Part shown: one piece after another, positions 1 through 23,451 of the stretch
Layout: each line of letters opens with the position of its first letter
Position numbering within the stretch: position 1 is the stretch's first letter
Origin: Pleodorina starrii
Taxonomy: Eukaryota > Chlorophyta > Chlorophyceae > Chlamydomonadales > Volvocaceae
DNA: 64,000 nucleotides
Assembly: GCA_030267565.1 (NCBI GenBank)
Contig: BRXU01000025.1
Span: forward strand, 1,347,501-1,411,500
Reading direction: 5' to 3'
The notes under the pieces: generated by a model
What the model was told of the DNA's origin: nothing
The model's database searches: none
What the model saw: the letters and a program-made list of their open reading frames with translations, nothing else
Position numbers and translations under genes: made by a program

Positions 1-52
1 AGCTTACCAGATGGTGCCCTAACCAAGTAACTGACACCGGCCGAGTACTTAC

Positions 53-12077
<12,025 letters not shown>

Positions 12078-12402
12078 ATTAAGAGGCTTCTGAATCAAAG
12101 AAAGGGGTCCCGTGAGCAGCAGCCGATACCTCCTTGGGAAATAAAGGCAACTGTTGCGTAGTTCTTATTGATGACGGAACCTTCAATTGCAATCAAGCAA
12201 GGAGGCATACGCATGAATCGATATCTATCGATCAACGCCTGATTTTACCTTTGGTAGCGGGAAGCAAGCTGGTAATCCGCGCAATTTCCAAAAGACGAAT
12301 TTAATTTACATTGCCATTCGCAAGGAAAAGAACATTTGTTGTCGTCTGTGGAACATTCATCACTACGTTCCGAGACACAGCACGAAGCCAGCACGAAGGA
12401 AG
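12078..12402. other. Region upstream of SRCR gene 1
   Basis: This should contain the promoter and 5' UTR of the minus-strand gene starting at 12077. I see no clear TATA element and no other gene. Confidence 0.35.
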
Positions 12403-12880
12403 TTGGAAACTGGCAAGCATTCGACACGCCTTCTCGCTCTATCTGCGCGGAAAGGTAATGATGGGAAATGCGTGCTCGACGCTTCACTTATTCGCAATGG
12501 CAGACTGGATGGAATATGCAGATACGTACGTCTCGTACGCCTGCGGACTTCCGGTGGCAAACATAGGGCCCCAGCGAGTGTTTGCGATGCCTTGCAAGTA
12601 GACGATCAGCGCGGTCTTGCAAAGGTCGTTAATGAAATGTTTTGCTTACGACGCGAACGCATTGCCTTGTAGAGTCGATGGCGATTTCTTTCCAGGTCAT
12701 GTCGCACTTTTGTGACGTATATGTCTTATGTTGTCCTTCTTCCCCTTTCTGTTCCTGTTGTACTTCCCTTACTTTTTGATCCTTTTGCTTTACTGAGGCG
12801 GTTCATGAGCCTTCGGGTTCGTTTGAGCCGTACGAGCTCACAGAAGCTTGTAACATCATCATCATCGCCCCATTACATCT
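12403..12880 (+). pseudogene. 3' fragment of a LINE (L1-like) retrotransposon
   Basis: The open frame to the TAG at 12670 ends QVDDQRGLAKVVNEMFCLRR, clearly homologous to the C-terminus of the LINE protein encoded at 57158-59647. Downstream, the 3' UTR (GCGGTTCATGAGCC, GGTTCGTTTGAGCCGTACGA) and the terminal ATC trinucleotide run at about 12855-12868 also match. The upstream part (12403-12540) is only weakly similar. It is a 5'-truncated, non-functional insertion in opposite orientation to the larger copy. Confidence 0.7.
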
Positions 12881-14280
12881 TAGACGTATGATCGTAGTGT
12901 AATGCTGCGCACGGTTGTCTGCAAACCTTTTGTCGACATGCATGCTCAATGGAATTGCCGAACCCAAACAGACGACGATGCCCTCGGTTGCGAAGCGATG
13001 TTACCGATTTTGGTTCTAAGAACCAAAAGAGGTTTATGTCCCTGGGTACAGCGTGGGACCCAGTACATGGGACCCAGGACGTGGGACCCGTACAGCGGTA
13101 AAAAGCAGTACCAGGAAGGTACGCGCAACGCGAAAGGGCTTCGGAAGTGCTCACGGCACACCTCAGACTGCCTGTGATGAGACGGAACAGGATGAGGAAC
13201 GGAAAGCACAAAACAGTCCGGCCAGGGCTGGGCTGGGCGACATAAGCGCCCTCGTGACGACATGAAATGAAACGGCCACCAACGACCACCAGAACGCAAC
13301 CCCGTCTGAGGAAAGAACACACATAAATAAATGGACATGTTGCCATGCGTTGCGATTGCCATGTCCACGAGAGCAGACCTTGGACGAGGGCAATGGGAGC
13401 TGGGGTCGAGCGGGACAGTGAAACGGGTATTAAATGCATGTAACGAGTATGCTTACAGGAATGATAACAGATGGCACACAAACCGCCGGGCAGGGCAGGG
13501 CTGCGCGACATCTTGGCCCTCGTGACTACCAAAACGGCAACGGTCGCCAACGACCATCATAACAGCACAGCACTTGCCCAGGGCGAGGCACCACGTTCCA
13601 GTATCGCAACGCCTAAATACGAGTGAATGAGGAACCACGGAGGGCAATCGTAAAGCAGTGCGACTGCGCGAGAGTAACGGCTACACAGCGACGCACGGCC
13701 TGGAGGATAGAAGCGTTAGGAGCTTAGGACACGCAATTCACCCGTGCTTCCGATAGATGGAGCGAACATGGCTGCGCTCGCACTAGGCTGCAAGAAAGCG
13801 TGACGTATAACAAGTCTCACGCACGCACAGCCTGGCCGCAGCAAGCCCGGCAGCGCGTGGTGACGAAGACGGGCCTGCTGCGGGTTAGTTGCAGTTCAGA
13901 ACGTGCGAGCACGCTCTCTCGCGCGATTGCCGGACGGGAGAGGACTCGAGGATGCATTGTTGGACAACGTCATACAACAAGCGCGACAACGCGCGCAGGT
14001 CAACCTGCATATGACGCAAGATGTCCTCCTAGCGAGCCAATAGGCCCTGAGGGGGTCAGGTCTTTCAAAGCTCCCACAAGACATCGAAGGGGCACGGGCC
14101 ATGTGGCGCATCCTCACCCAGAGTGTGTTTGTTACATGGTTGGGGGTGCGTAGCCCCGTGAAATCCGGGTGGAGTTGATTGCTCGGGACTTAGGGAACTG
14201 CTGGATGCCCGCTGCCTAAGCGAGAACGCCTCTGGGGCTCTGACAACGTGGTGCAATCGAACCGAGTCCGCTGGTGCCCG
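12881..14280. other. Repeat-rich intergenic region
   Basis: The part 13195-13650 is an inverted copy of 24320-24760 (about 450 bp). Both contain two internally related units, readable as VVGGR..FG.H.G..VAQPCP, though whether they encode protein is doubtful. The tract 13030-13090 has a local repeat of TGGGACCC motifs. Nothing recognisable was found in 13700-14280 (a 117-codon plus-strand open frame at 13800 has no family features). Confidence 0.45.
13195..13650 (-). repeat. Dispersed repeat, inverted copy of 24320-24760
   Basis: Shares long matches with 24320-24760 in opposite orientation, including the GTAAGCATACTCGTTACAT stretch and the GCCCAGCCCTGCCC box. No terminal repeats were resolved. 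Confidence 0.65.
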
Positions 14281-14403
14281 GTGAGTGGGCCCCGTGAGCA
14301 AAGTGGCCGTCTGTCACGTTGAGATGTACGGTAGCCGAAATGCGGCGCGGAATGTACGTCTGTCCGGGGACAATGAATGCTATTTTCATATGCTGCGCGA
14401 GGA

Positions 14404-14745
14404 CCGAGGTTGGGGGCATCATCACCTTTCTGATCTGGGAAAGGGTCGGCGCTGGGAGAGGGCGTGCTCGCCTGTGCATGGGCACTGGGGGTTTCACGGC
14501 TTTCCTTGGGGCGTGGTGCTGGGCGGCAGTGTACAGCTGTGGGTTGTGCTTGTTAGCGCACCGACACACGCCAGTCAGGTATATAGTTTGTGCTCCGCTG
14601 TGGCGCCGCGATCGTACGTTGCACGGCCCAGGGGTGGCCGGGCCTGGCGCGCGCCTATGCACGGACTTCGTTGCTTGCCTGTACACGCAGTCTGCACACT
14701 TTGCTCGCTCACTTGTCGCGAGTGGTTTGTGCTCTCTGCCTGCCC
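14404..14745 (+). mobile_element. Left part of an unidentified repeat element split by a satellite array
   Basis: The segment from ATCACCTTTCTGATCTGGGA to the CGCCAGTCA box matches the minus-strand element copy at about 21830-22000. The match breaks at the start of the satellite and homology resumes at about 20390, so this is the left half of one element copy. Confidence 0.6.
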
Positions 14746-17700
14746 CGAACGACCCCGAACGGATCCCGAACGACCCCGAACGGATCCCGAACGACCCCGA
14801 ACGACCCCGAACGGATCCCGAACGGATCCCGAACGAATTCAGAACGACCCCGAACGGAACCCGAACGACCCCGAACGGATGCCGAACGACCCCGAACGGA
14901 TGCCGAACGACCCCGAACGGATCCCGAACGACCCCGAACGGATGCCGAACGACCCCGAACGGATCCCGAACTACCCCGAATGACCCCGAACGGATCCCGA
15001 ACGAATCCCGAACGACCCCGAACGGATCCCGAACGATCCCGAACGACACCGAACGACCCCGAACGGATCCCGAACGAACCCGAACGGATCCCGAACGACC
15101 CCGAACGGATCCCGAACGACCCAAACCGGATTCCGAACGACCCCGAACGGATTCCGAAGGAACCCGCACGATCCCGAACGGATCCCGAACGACCCCGAAC
15201 GACCCCGAACGGATCCCGAACGGATCCCGAACGACCCCGAACGACCCCGAACGGATCCCGAACGACCCTGAACGGATCCCGAACGAACCCGCACGATCCC
15301 GAACGGATCCCGAACGACCCCGAACGACCCCGAACGGATCCCGAACGGATCCCGAACGACCCCGAACGGATCCCGAACGACCCCGAACGGACCCCGAACG
15401 ATCCCGAACGACCCCGAACGACCACGAACGGATCCCGAACGATCGATCCCGAACGGATCCCGAACGACCCCGAACGGATCCCGGACGACCCCGAACGGAT
15501 CCCGAACGACCCCGAACGGATCCCGAACGACCCCGAACGACCCCGAACGGATCCCGAACGACCCTGAACGGATCCCGAACGAACCCGCACGATCCCGAAC
15601 GGATCCCGAACGACCCCGAACGACCCCGAACGGATCCCGAACGGATCCCGAACGACCCCGAACGACCCCGAACGACCCCGAACGGATCCCGAACGATCCC
15701 GAACGACCCCGAACGACCACGAACGGATCCCGAACGATCGATCCCGAACGGATCCCGAACGACCCCGAACGGATCCCGAACGACCCCGAACGGACCCCGA
15801 ACGATCCCGAACGACCCCGAACGACCACGAACGGATCCCGAACGATCGATCCCGAACGGATCCCGAACGACCCCGAACGGATCCCGGACGACCCCGAACG
15901 GATCCCGAACGACCCCGAACGGATCCCGAACGACCCCGAACGACCCCGAACGGATCCCGAACGACCCCGAATGACCCCGAACGACCCCGAACGACCCCGA
16001 ACGGATCCCGAACGACCCCGAACGACCCCGAACGGATCCCGAACGGATCCCGAACGGATCCCGAACGACCCCGAACGGATCCCGAACGACCCCGAACGGA
16101 TCCCGAACGACCCCGAACGACCCCGAACGGATCCCAAGCGGATCCCGAACGAATTCCGAACGACCCCGAACGGAGCCCGAACGACCCCGAACGGATGCCG
16201 AACGACCCCGAACGGATGCCGAACGACCCCGAACGGATCCCGAACTACCCCGAATGACCCCGAACGGATCCCGAACGAATCCCGAACGACCCCGAACGGA
16301 TCCCGAACGATCCCGAACGACCCCGAACGACCCCGAACGGATCCCGAACGAACCCGAACGGATCCCGAACGACCCTGAACGGATCCCGAACGAACCCGCA
16401 CGATCCCGAACGGATCCCGAACGACCCCGAACGACCCCGAACGGATCCCGAACGGATCCCGAACGACCCCGAACGACCCCGAACGGAGCCCGAACGACCC
16501 CGAACGGATCCCGAACGGATCCCGAACGATGCCGAATGACCCCGAACGACCACGAACGGATCCCGAACGGATCCCGAACGGATCCCGAACGGATCCCGAA
16601 CGACCCCGAACGGATCCCGAACGACCCCGAACGGATCCCGAACGACCCCGAACGACCCCGAACGGATCCCGAACGACCCCGAACGGACCCCGAACGATCC
16701 CGAACGGATCCCGAACGGATCCCGAACGGATCCCGAACGGATCCCGAACGGATCCCGAACGACCCCGAACGGATCCCGAACGACCCCGAACGGATCCCGA
16801 ACGACACCGAACGACCCCGAACGGATCCCGAACGGATCCTGAACGAATTCCGAACGACCCCGAACGGAGCCCGAACGACCCCGAACGGATGCCGAACGAC
16901 CCCGAACGGATGCCGAACGACCCCGAACGGATCCCGAACTACCCCGAATGACCCCGAACGGATCCCGAACGAATCCCGAACGACCCCGAACGGATCCCGA
17001 ACGATCCCGAACGACCCCGAACGACCCCGAACGGATCCCGAACGAACCCGAACGGATCCCGAACGACCCTGAACGGATCCCGAACGAACCCGCACGATCC
17101 CGAACGGATCCCGAACGACCCCGAACGACCCCGAACGGATCCCGAACGGATCCCGAACGACCCCGAACGGATCCCGAACGACCCCGAACGGACCCCGAAC
17201 GATCCCGAACGACCCCGAACGACCACGAACGGATCCCGAACGATCGATCCCGAACGGATCCCGAACGACCCCGAACGGATCCCGGACGACCCCGAACGGA
17301 TCCCGAACGACCCCGAACGGATCCCGAACGACCCCGAACGACCCCGAACGGATCCCGAACGACCCTGAACGGATCCCGAACGAACCCGCACGATCCCGAA
17401 CGGATCCCGAACGACCCCGAACGACCCCGAACGGATCCCGAACGGATCCCGAACGACCCCGAACGACCCCGAACGACCCCGAACGGATCCCGAACGATCC
17501 CGAACGACCCCGAACGACCACGAACGGATCCCGAACGATCGATCCCGAACGGATCCCGAACGACCCCGAACGGATCCCGAACGACCCCGAACGGACCCCG
17601 AACGATCCCGAACGACCCCGAACGACCACGAACGGATCCCGAACGATCGATCCCGAACGGATCCCGAACGACCCCGAACGGATCCCGGACGACCCCGAAC

Positions 17701-20321
17701 GGATCCCGAACGACCCCGAACGGATCCCGAACGACCCCGAACGACCCCGAACGGATCCCGAACGACCCCGAATGACCCCGAACGACCCCGAACGACCCCG
17801 AACGGATCCCGAACGACCCCGAACGACCCCGAACGGATCCCGAACGGATCCCGAACGGATCCCGAACGACCCCGAACGGATCCCGAACGACCCCGAACGG
17901 ATCCCGAACGACCCCGAACGACCCCGAACGGATCCCAAGCGGATCCCGAACGAATTCCGAACGACCCCGAACGGAGCCCGAACGACCCCGAACGGATGCC
18001 GAACGACCCCGAACGGATGCCGAACGACCCCGAACGGATCCCGAACTACCCCGAATGACCCCGAACGGATCCCGAACGAATCCCGAACGACCCCGAACGG
18101 ATCCCGAACGATCCCGAACGACCCCGAACGACCCCGAACGGATCCCGAACGAACCCGAACGGATCCCGAACGACCCTGAACGGATCCCGAACGAACCCGC
18201 ACGATCCCGAACGGATCCCGAACGACCCCGAACGACCCCGAACGGATCCCGAACGGATCCCGAACGACCCCGAACGACCCCGAACGGAGCCCGAACGACC
18301 CCGAACGGATCCCGAACGGATCCCGAACGATGCCGAATGACCCCGAACGACCACGAACGGATCCCGAACGGATCCCGAACGGATCCCGAACGGATGCCGA
18401 ACGACCCCGAACGGATCCCGAACGACCCCGAACGACCCCGAACGGATCCCGAACGGATCCCGAACGACCCCGAACGGATCCCGAACGACCCCGAACGGAT
18501 CCCGAACGACCCCGAACGACCCCGAACGGATCCCAAGCGGATCCCGAACGAATTCCGAACGACCCCGAACGGAGCCCGAACGACCCCGAACGGATGCCGA
18601 ACGACCCCGAACGGATGCCGAACGACCCCGAACGGATCCCGAACTACCCCGAATGACCCCGAACGGATCCCGAACGAATCCCGAACGACCCCGAACGGAT
18701 CCCGAACGATCCCGAACGACCCCGAACGACCCCGAACGGATCCCGAACGAACCCGAACGGATCCCGAACGACCCTGAACGGATCCCGAACGAACCCGCAC
18801 GATCCCGAACGGATCCCGAACGACCCCGAACGACCCCGAACGGATCCCGAACGGATCCCGAACGACCCCGAACGACCCCGAACGGAGCCCGAACGACCCC
18901 GAACGGATCCCGAACGGATCCCGAACGATGCCGAATGACCCCGAACGACCACGAACGGATCCCGAACGGATCCCGAACGGATCCCGAACGGATCCCGAAC
19001 GACCCCGAACGGATCCCGAACGACCCCGAACGGATCCCGAACGACCCCGAACGACCCCGAACGGATCCCGAACGACCCCGAACGGACCCCGAACGATCCC
19101 GAACGGATCCCGAACGGATCCCGAACGGATCCCGAACGGATCCCGAACGGATCCCGAACGACCCCGAACGGATCCCGAACGACCCCGAACGGATCCCGAA
19201 CGACACCGAACGACCCCGAACGGATCCCGAACGGATCCTGAACGAATTCCGAACGACCCCGAACGGAGCCCGAACGACCCCGAACGGATGCCGAACGACC
19301 CCGAACGGATGCCGAACGACCCCGAACGGATCCCGAACTACCCCGAATGACCCCGAACGGATCCCGAACGAATCCCGAACGACCCCGAACGGATCCCGAA
19401 CGATCCCGAACGACCCCGAACGACCCCGAACGGATCCCGAACGAACCCGAACGGATCCCGAACGACCCTGAACGGATCCCGAACGAACCCGCACGATCCC
19501 GAACGGATCCCGAACGACCCCGAACGACCCCGAACGGATCCCGAACGGATCCCGAACGACCCCGAACGACCCCGAACGGAGCCCGAACGACCCCGAACGG
19601 ATCCCGAACGACCCCGAACGACCCCGAACGGAGCCCGAACGACCCCGAACGACCACGATCGGGTCCCGCACGATCCCGAACGGATCCCGAACGACCCCGA
19701 ACGACCCCGAGCGGATCCTGAACGATCCCGAACGACCCCGAACGACCACGAACGGATCCCGAACGATCGATCCCGAACGGATCCCGAACGACCCCGAACG
19801 GAGCCCGAACGACCCCGAACGGATGCCGAACGACCCCGAACGGATCCCGAACGACCCCGAACGACCCCGAACGGAGCCCGAACGACCCCGAACGACCACG
19901 ATCGGGTCCCGCACGATCCCGAACGGATCCCGAACGACCCCGAGCGGATCCTGAACGATCCCGAACGACCCCGAACGACCACGAACGGATCCCGAACGAT
20001 CGATCCCGAACGGATCCCGAACGACCCCGAACGGATCCCGAACGACCCCGAACGGACCCCGAACGATCCCGAACGACCCCGAACGACCACGAACGGATCC
20101 CGAACGATCGATCCCGAACGGATCCCGAACGACCCCGAACGGATCCCGGACGACCCCGAACGGATCCCGAACGACCCGAACGAATCCCGAACGACCCCGA
20201 ACGACCCCGAACGGATCCCGAACGGATCCCGAACGGATCCCGAACGGATCCCGAACGGATCCCAAACGGATCCCGAACGACCCCGAACGGATCCCGAACG
20301 ACCCCGAACGGATCCCGAACG
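14744..20321. repeat. 5.6-kb satellite array of mixed 10- and 11-bp units
   Basis: The array is built from two interchangeable words, CCCGAACGAC (10 bp) and CCCGAACGGAT (11 bp), with rare variants (GAATTC, CTAC, GAGC, GATGC). No unit creates frequent stops, so very long open frames appear on both strands (up to 1328 codons on minus, mostly Arg/Ser/Gly/Phe; Pro/Asn/Thr/Arg on plus). These are composition artefacts: several overlapping frames are open at once, and no splice or domain signal is seen. Higher-order structure is visible: marker variants recur at spacings of 598, 694, 1107 and 1801 bp (694+1107=1801) and 2399 bp (1801+598). Confidence 0.97.
15540..18360. repeat. 1.8-kb higher-order duplication inside the satellite
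   Basis: Blocks around 15971-16378 and 17772-18179 are identical in order of variant units, shifted by 1801 bp. The CTACCCCGAATGACC marker at about 16240 recurs at 18041 and 18640, and the one at 16937 recurs at 19336. This points to block duplication after the short units had already diversified. Confidence 0.8.
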
Positions 20322-20750
20322 TCTCTGCAATGTACACAGTCCGTGCCTTTGCTTGTGTCTGTCGCGAGCGAGGTGCTGGTGTTGGACGACCCCTGATGAT
20401 GGAGCCCGCTTATAAGCTTCACGTTGTCGCGCGGACATGCGGTCCTAATGTGTTTGGCCTTGCATCCGTGTTTAGGACGTGTTTTTGAAGCCATACCCTA
20501 ACCGCACATGTACCTCCTGGATAAAGGGCAACTGACTACCTACCTCTCCCTATTCCCGATGCCTCGGTTTATGCGTTGCTTGCGCTGGTCCGCTACACAC
20601 GGCCTGCTTACACCAAAAGCGGGACTGCCGGAGGCCCTTACTTGTAGAGATGCACATCTAAGTACTTCTAACTTATATTTATACAACAATTTAATAGCAA
20701 TTCGGCAGCATTCGGAAGGTAGGAGCATCTGCTTGTGGCAAGTACGTTAA
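20322..20750 (+). mobile_element. Right part of the satellite-split element
   Basis: From about 20390 (GATGGAGCCCGCTT) through the GGGCAACTGACTACC and AAAAGCGGGACTGCCGGAGG boxes to about 20650 it matches the minus-strand copy at 21470-21730. Together with 14404-14745 it makes one plus-strand copy interrupted by the array. Confidence 0.6.
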
Positions 20751-21430
20751 ATACGTAACCACCAGCGAGCAAATAAAGCGCAAACCCTACTGACCCACAC
20801 TGACGCCGTAACCGCCGCCTGCGTTTCATTAGCGCCAAGTATCTGTTATCGATAGTGCACCGGGTACCAAAGGCTAGAGAAAAAGCTAATTACAGCGAGC
20901 AACGATTTAAAGGGACTGAGGCTCCTCGATCGCACTCGTGGCCGAAGGCCGACGGCTCGCTCGTCTAGGTAGGGTCGGCTTGTTAGTTTATTGTTCATAG
21001 TCGCTTGGACGTACGTTGGTTGGGCCAGCTTCCGGATGTATTATTGGACAGAGTTATGTCGCCGTTCCTTGTCCGTCGGATCAACTTCCTGCGTTCTGGA
21101 TGGGCGGCCAATCAAGGGGACTGCCCTCAAGTGTTCGTAACATCGTCGTCCGGATAATCCGACGGCCCCAAGGGCCGTTTTGGACGAACGGCCGAAGGCC
21201 CGTTCGTCCGGCCGGACGAACAAAACGCCGGCCGAAGGCCTGCGTTCGTCCACCAGCCAAACGAAAGAGATGGACCAAAATGTACCCCGTTCGTTTGTCC
21301 GGACAAACGATTCCTCTGCTGGCTCGGGTCAGGACCGGGGCCCGTGCGTGCCCGCGCCGGGGCCTGTGGCCTGCAGTTTGCTGCAGCGGCATTTGCCGTA
21401 CTCAGGCACTCGAAGCCGGGTAGTACCTCG
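20751..21430. other. Intergenic region with GGCCGAAGGCC palindromic repeats
   Basis: No gene seen. GGCCGAAGGCC occurs near 20942, 21189 and 21231, with GTTCGTCCGGCCGGACGAAC as a near-perfect palindrome at about 21200. The tract could fold into several hairpins. Confidence 0.5.
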
Positions 21431-21713
21431 AAGCATAGTAAATAGTTTACAGCAATCGGCTTGTATTCAAACAAGTAAGGGCCTCCGGCAGTCCCGCTTT
21501 TGGTGTAAGCAGGCCGTGTGTAGCGAACCAGCGGAACCAACGCACTAGCCGAGGCATCGGAAATAGGGAGAGGTAGGTAGTCCTGGGTAGTCAGTTGCCC
21601 TTTATTCAGGAGGTTCATGCGCCGTCAGGGCATGGCTCCAAAACCACGTCCTAAACACGGATGCAAGCTTGCAAGGCCAAACACATCCGCCACGTCCGCG
21701 CGACAACGCGCAG

Positions 21714-22217
21714 CTAAAAAGCGGGCTCCATCAGGGTTGGCGAGCGGCAGTCGGGGGTAGGAGAGGCAGGCGAAGCAAGCACAGTGATTGCAAGTGTATT
21801 GTACGCTCCGTTGGAGTGTTGCATGACTGGCGTGCATCGGTGCGCTAGCAAGCGCAACCCACAGCTGTACACTGCCGCCCAGCACCACGCCCCAAGGAAA
21901 GCCGTAAAGACCCAGTGCCCATGCAAAGGTGAGAACGCCCTCTCCCAGTGCCGACCCCTTTCCCAGATCAGAAAGGTGACGCCCCCAACACCAATATCAC
22001 TCGCACCCGCACGGCTTAGGGCCAGGTGCGTGTTGGCTGGGTGCGTGTTGCTGGTCAGGGGCACACCGTCCACCGCAAGGCGCCACGTGCTCTGCGAGTT
22101 GTCATTCTCCCAGCGCACTCCAAACCACAGGCGTGCCTGGGTTGCCCGTAAGCGGCTGAGGACGGTGGCGAGGTCGGGCAACGCCGGGTTCTCCGGCGTG
22201 CTCAGGGCCTCCCGCAC
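21714..22217 (-). CDS. Hypothetical downstream frame of the unidentified element
   Basis: A 167-codon frame that starts MREALSTPENPALPDLATVL and contains LWFGVRWENDNSQSTWRLAV. It overlaps the region duplicated at 14404. It probably belongs with the 22297-23451 frame. Function not recognised. Confidence 0.35.
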   Translation of the reverse strand: MREALSTPENPALPDLATVLSRLRATQARLWFGVRWENDNSQSTWRLAVDGVPLTSNTHPANTHLALSRAGASDIGVGGVTFLIWERGRHWERAFSPLHGHWVFTAFLGAWCWAAVYSCGLRLLAHRCTPVMQHSNGAYNTLAITVLASPASPTPDCRSPTLMEPAF

Positions 22218-22296
22218 AAACTCGCAAACTCGGTGATCAGACCCACTCGCCGCTCGCTGGCAGGCCCGTCCTTCAGTTGTGTCGCCTGGCTGGTCG

Positions 22297-23451
22297 TCAG
22301 GCGGCGAAGTGGCACTGCATCCGTTCCCCCGGGAAGGCGCAGTCGCCCAGTCGCCCGACGATCATGGCCATCACCTGCACGCAGTCTGGCGGTGGCAGTG
22401 CCGGCGGTTGCAGTTGCTGCTGCTGGGGGCCTTCCGCCTCCACCTGCTGCCGCCGCTGCTGCCGTAAGTGGGTCTCCACCATACAGGCTGCCTCCAGCCA
22501 GGCCGGGCCGATATCGTTATGCAGGCCCCCCAGAGCTGCAAGGGTGTCGTCCGTGTCCTGCAGTGGGGCTGGGGTCGTGGCTGGGTCGAGGTGCTCACGG
22601 GCCCACGCGTGCCAGGTTGCTCCCTGGAGGGTGGTGGAGGGACAGTTCTTCCTTGATGCTGGCCCGAGGAGCGGAAGGCTCACCTGCTGCCGGCCTCGTT
22701 GGGCAACTTCGTGCTGGGTGTGGGGTTTGACGGTGGAGGAGTCTGCACCCGCCACCTGCAGCTGCAGGCTGGGGATCTGTGATCCGTCCGAAGGCTTGGC
22801 CTGGCTGCCGGTCGCCAGCATTGCGGTTAACTGCGCCGTGGCCTCCTCTGCTGCCTGCTGAGCCTTCCGCTCCTCCATGTTCCTCCTGCGGGCCTCCAGG
22901 GCCTTTTTTCTTTGCGCCTTGTTCCGCTCGGCTCTCTCCATTTCGGACAGATGCGCGAGCCGTTGCCGCTTCCCCTTTGGGGCCTCGGGGCCTGCTGCGC
23001 CCTGGTCGGGCTGTGTGCGCTCCTGCTGCGGCCGCTGCCTGGCTTTGCCCCCGGTAGCCTTTCGCCTGCTGCCTGCCCCCGTAAGACCTGACTTGGACCA
23101 GAGAGCGGGGGCTGTAGCAGCTGCGGCGGCCGATAGGTCTCGCTCCTGCGGTACTGCTGCCACCGCACCGCTGATGTGGACGTACGTGGTGGCCGCCTCC
23201 ATCCAGGTGTCGGTGTCCTGTTTCGTCGCCATGCATGGAGTCGCCTGTGCCTGCAACCCTGTTGGGTTGCCGCCATCGTGGGGTCCGGCTGTGGGGCCGA
23301 TGGCAGCTGCTGCTGTCAAGTCGGTGACGGTGGTGGGGTTTGTATCCGTGGCTGGGCCTGCGGTGGCGTCGGGGTCGGCAGCCGTTGCATTTGGGCCTGC
23401 ACCGGTGGCTGGGCCTGCAGCTGTGGGGCTGGTGGCGGCGGCGGCGCCCAC
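22297..23451 (-). CDS. Hypothetical protein of the unidentified element
   Basis: A 384-codon open frame. The N-terminal 60 residues are Ala/Thr/Pro-rich. A basic patch (KGKRQRLAHLSEMERAERNK) leads into a likely coiled coil rich in Glu, Arg and Ala. The C-terminal 130 residues look folded (GATWHAWAREHLDP, DIGPAWLEAACMVETHL), with a QQQQLQ spacer. The stop at 22297 is followed in a shifted frame by more coding-like sequence (LTTSQATQLKDGPASERR) and then the 167-codon frame from 22217, so the gene may be frameshifted or the parts joined by splicing. No family is recognised. Confidence 0.4.
   Translation of the reverse strand: MGAAAATSPTAAGPATGAGPNATAADPDATAGPATDTNPTTVTDLTAAAAIGPTAGPHDGGNPTGLQAQATPCMATKQDTDTWMEAATTYVHISGAVAAVPQERDLSAAAAATAPALWSKSGLTGAGSRRKATGGKARQRPQQERTQPDQGAAGPEAPKGKRQRLAHLSEMERAERNKAQRKKALEARRRNMEERKAQQAAEEATAQLTAMLATGSQAKPSDGSQIPSLQLQVAGADSSTVKPHTQHEVAQRGRQQVSLPLLGPASRKNCPSTTLQGATWHAWAREHLDPATTPAPLQDTDDTLAALGGLHNDIGPAWLEAACMVETHLRQQRRQQVEAEGPQQQQLQPPALPPPDCVQVMAMIVGRLGDCAFPGERMQCHFAA

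Noticed and set aside
14216..18202. 1328-codon minus-strand open frame
   Set aside because: It lies almost wholly in the 10/11-bp satellite; other frames on both strands are open too, and there is no domain, codon bias or splice structure.
14744..20321. CRISPR array
   Set aside because: Units of 10-11 bp are contiguous with no unique spacers, and the genome is eukaryotic.
22297..23451. Gag protein of an LTR element
   Set aside because: Gln/Pro-rich composition suggested it, but there is no Gag core, zinc knuckle, adjacent pol or LTR pair.
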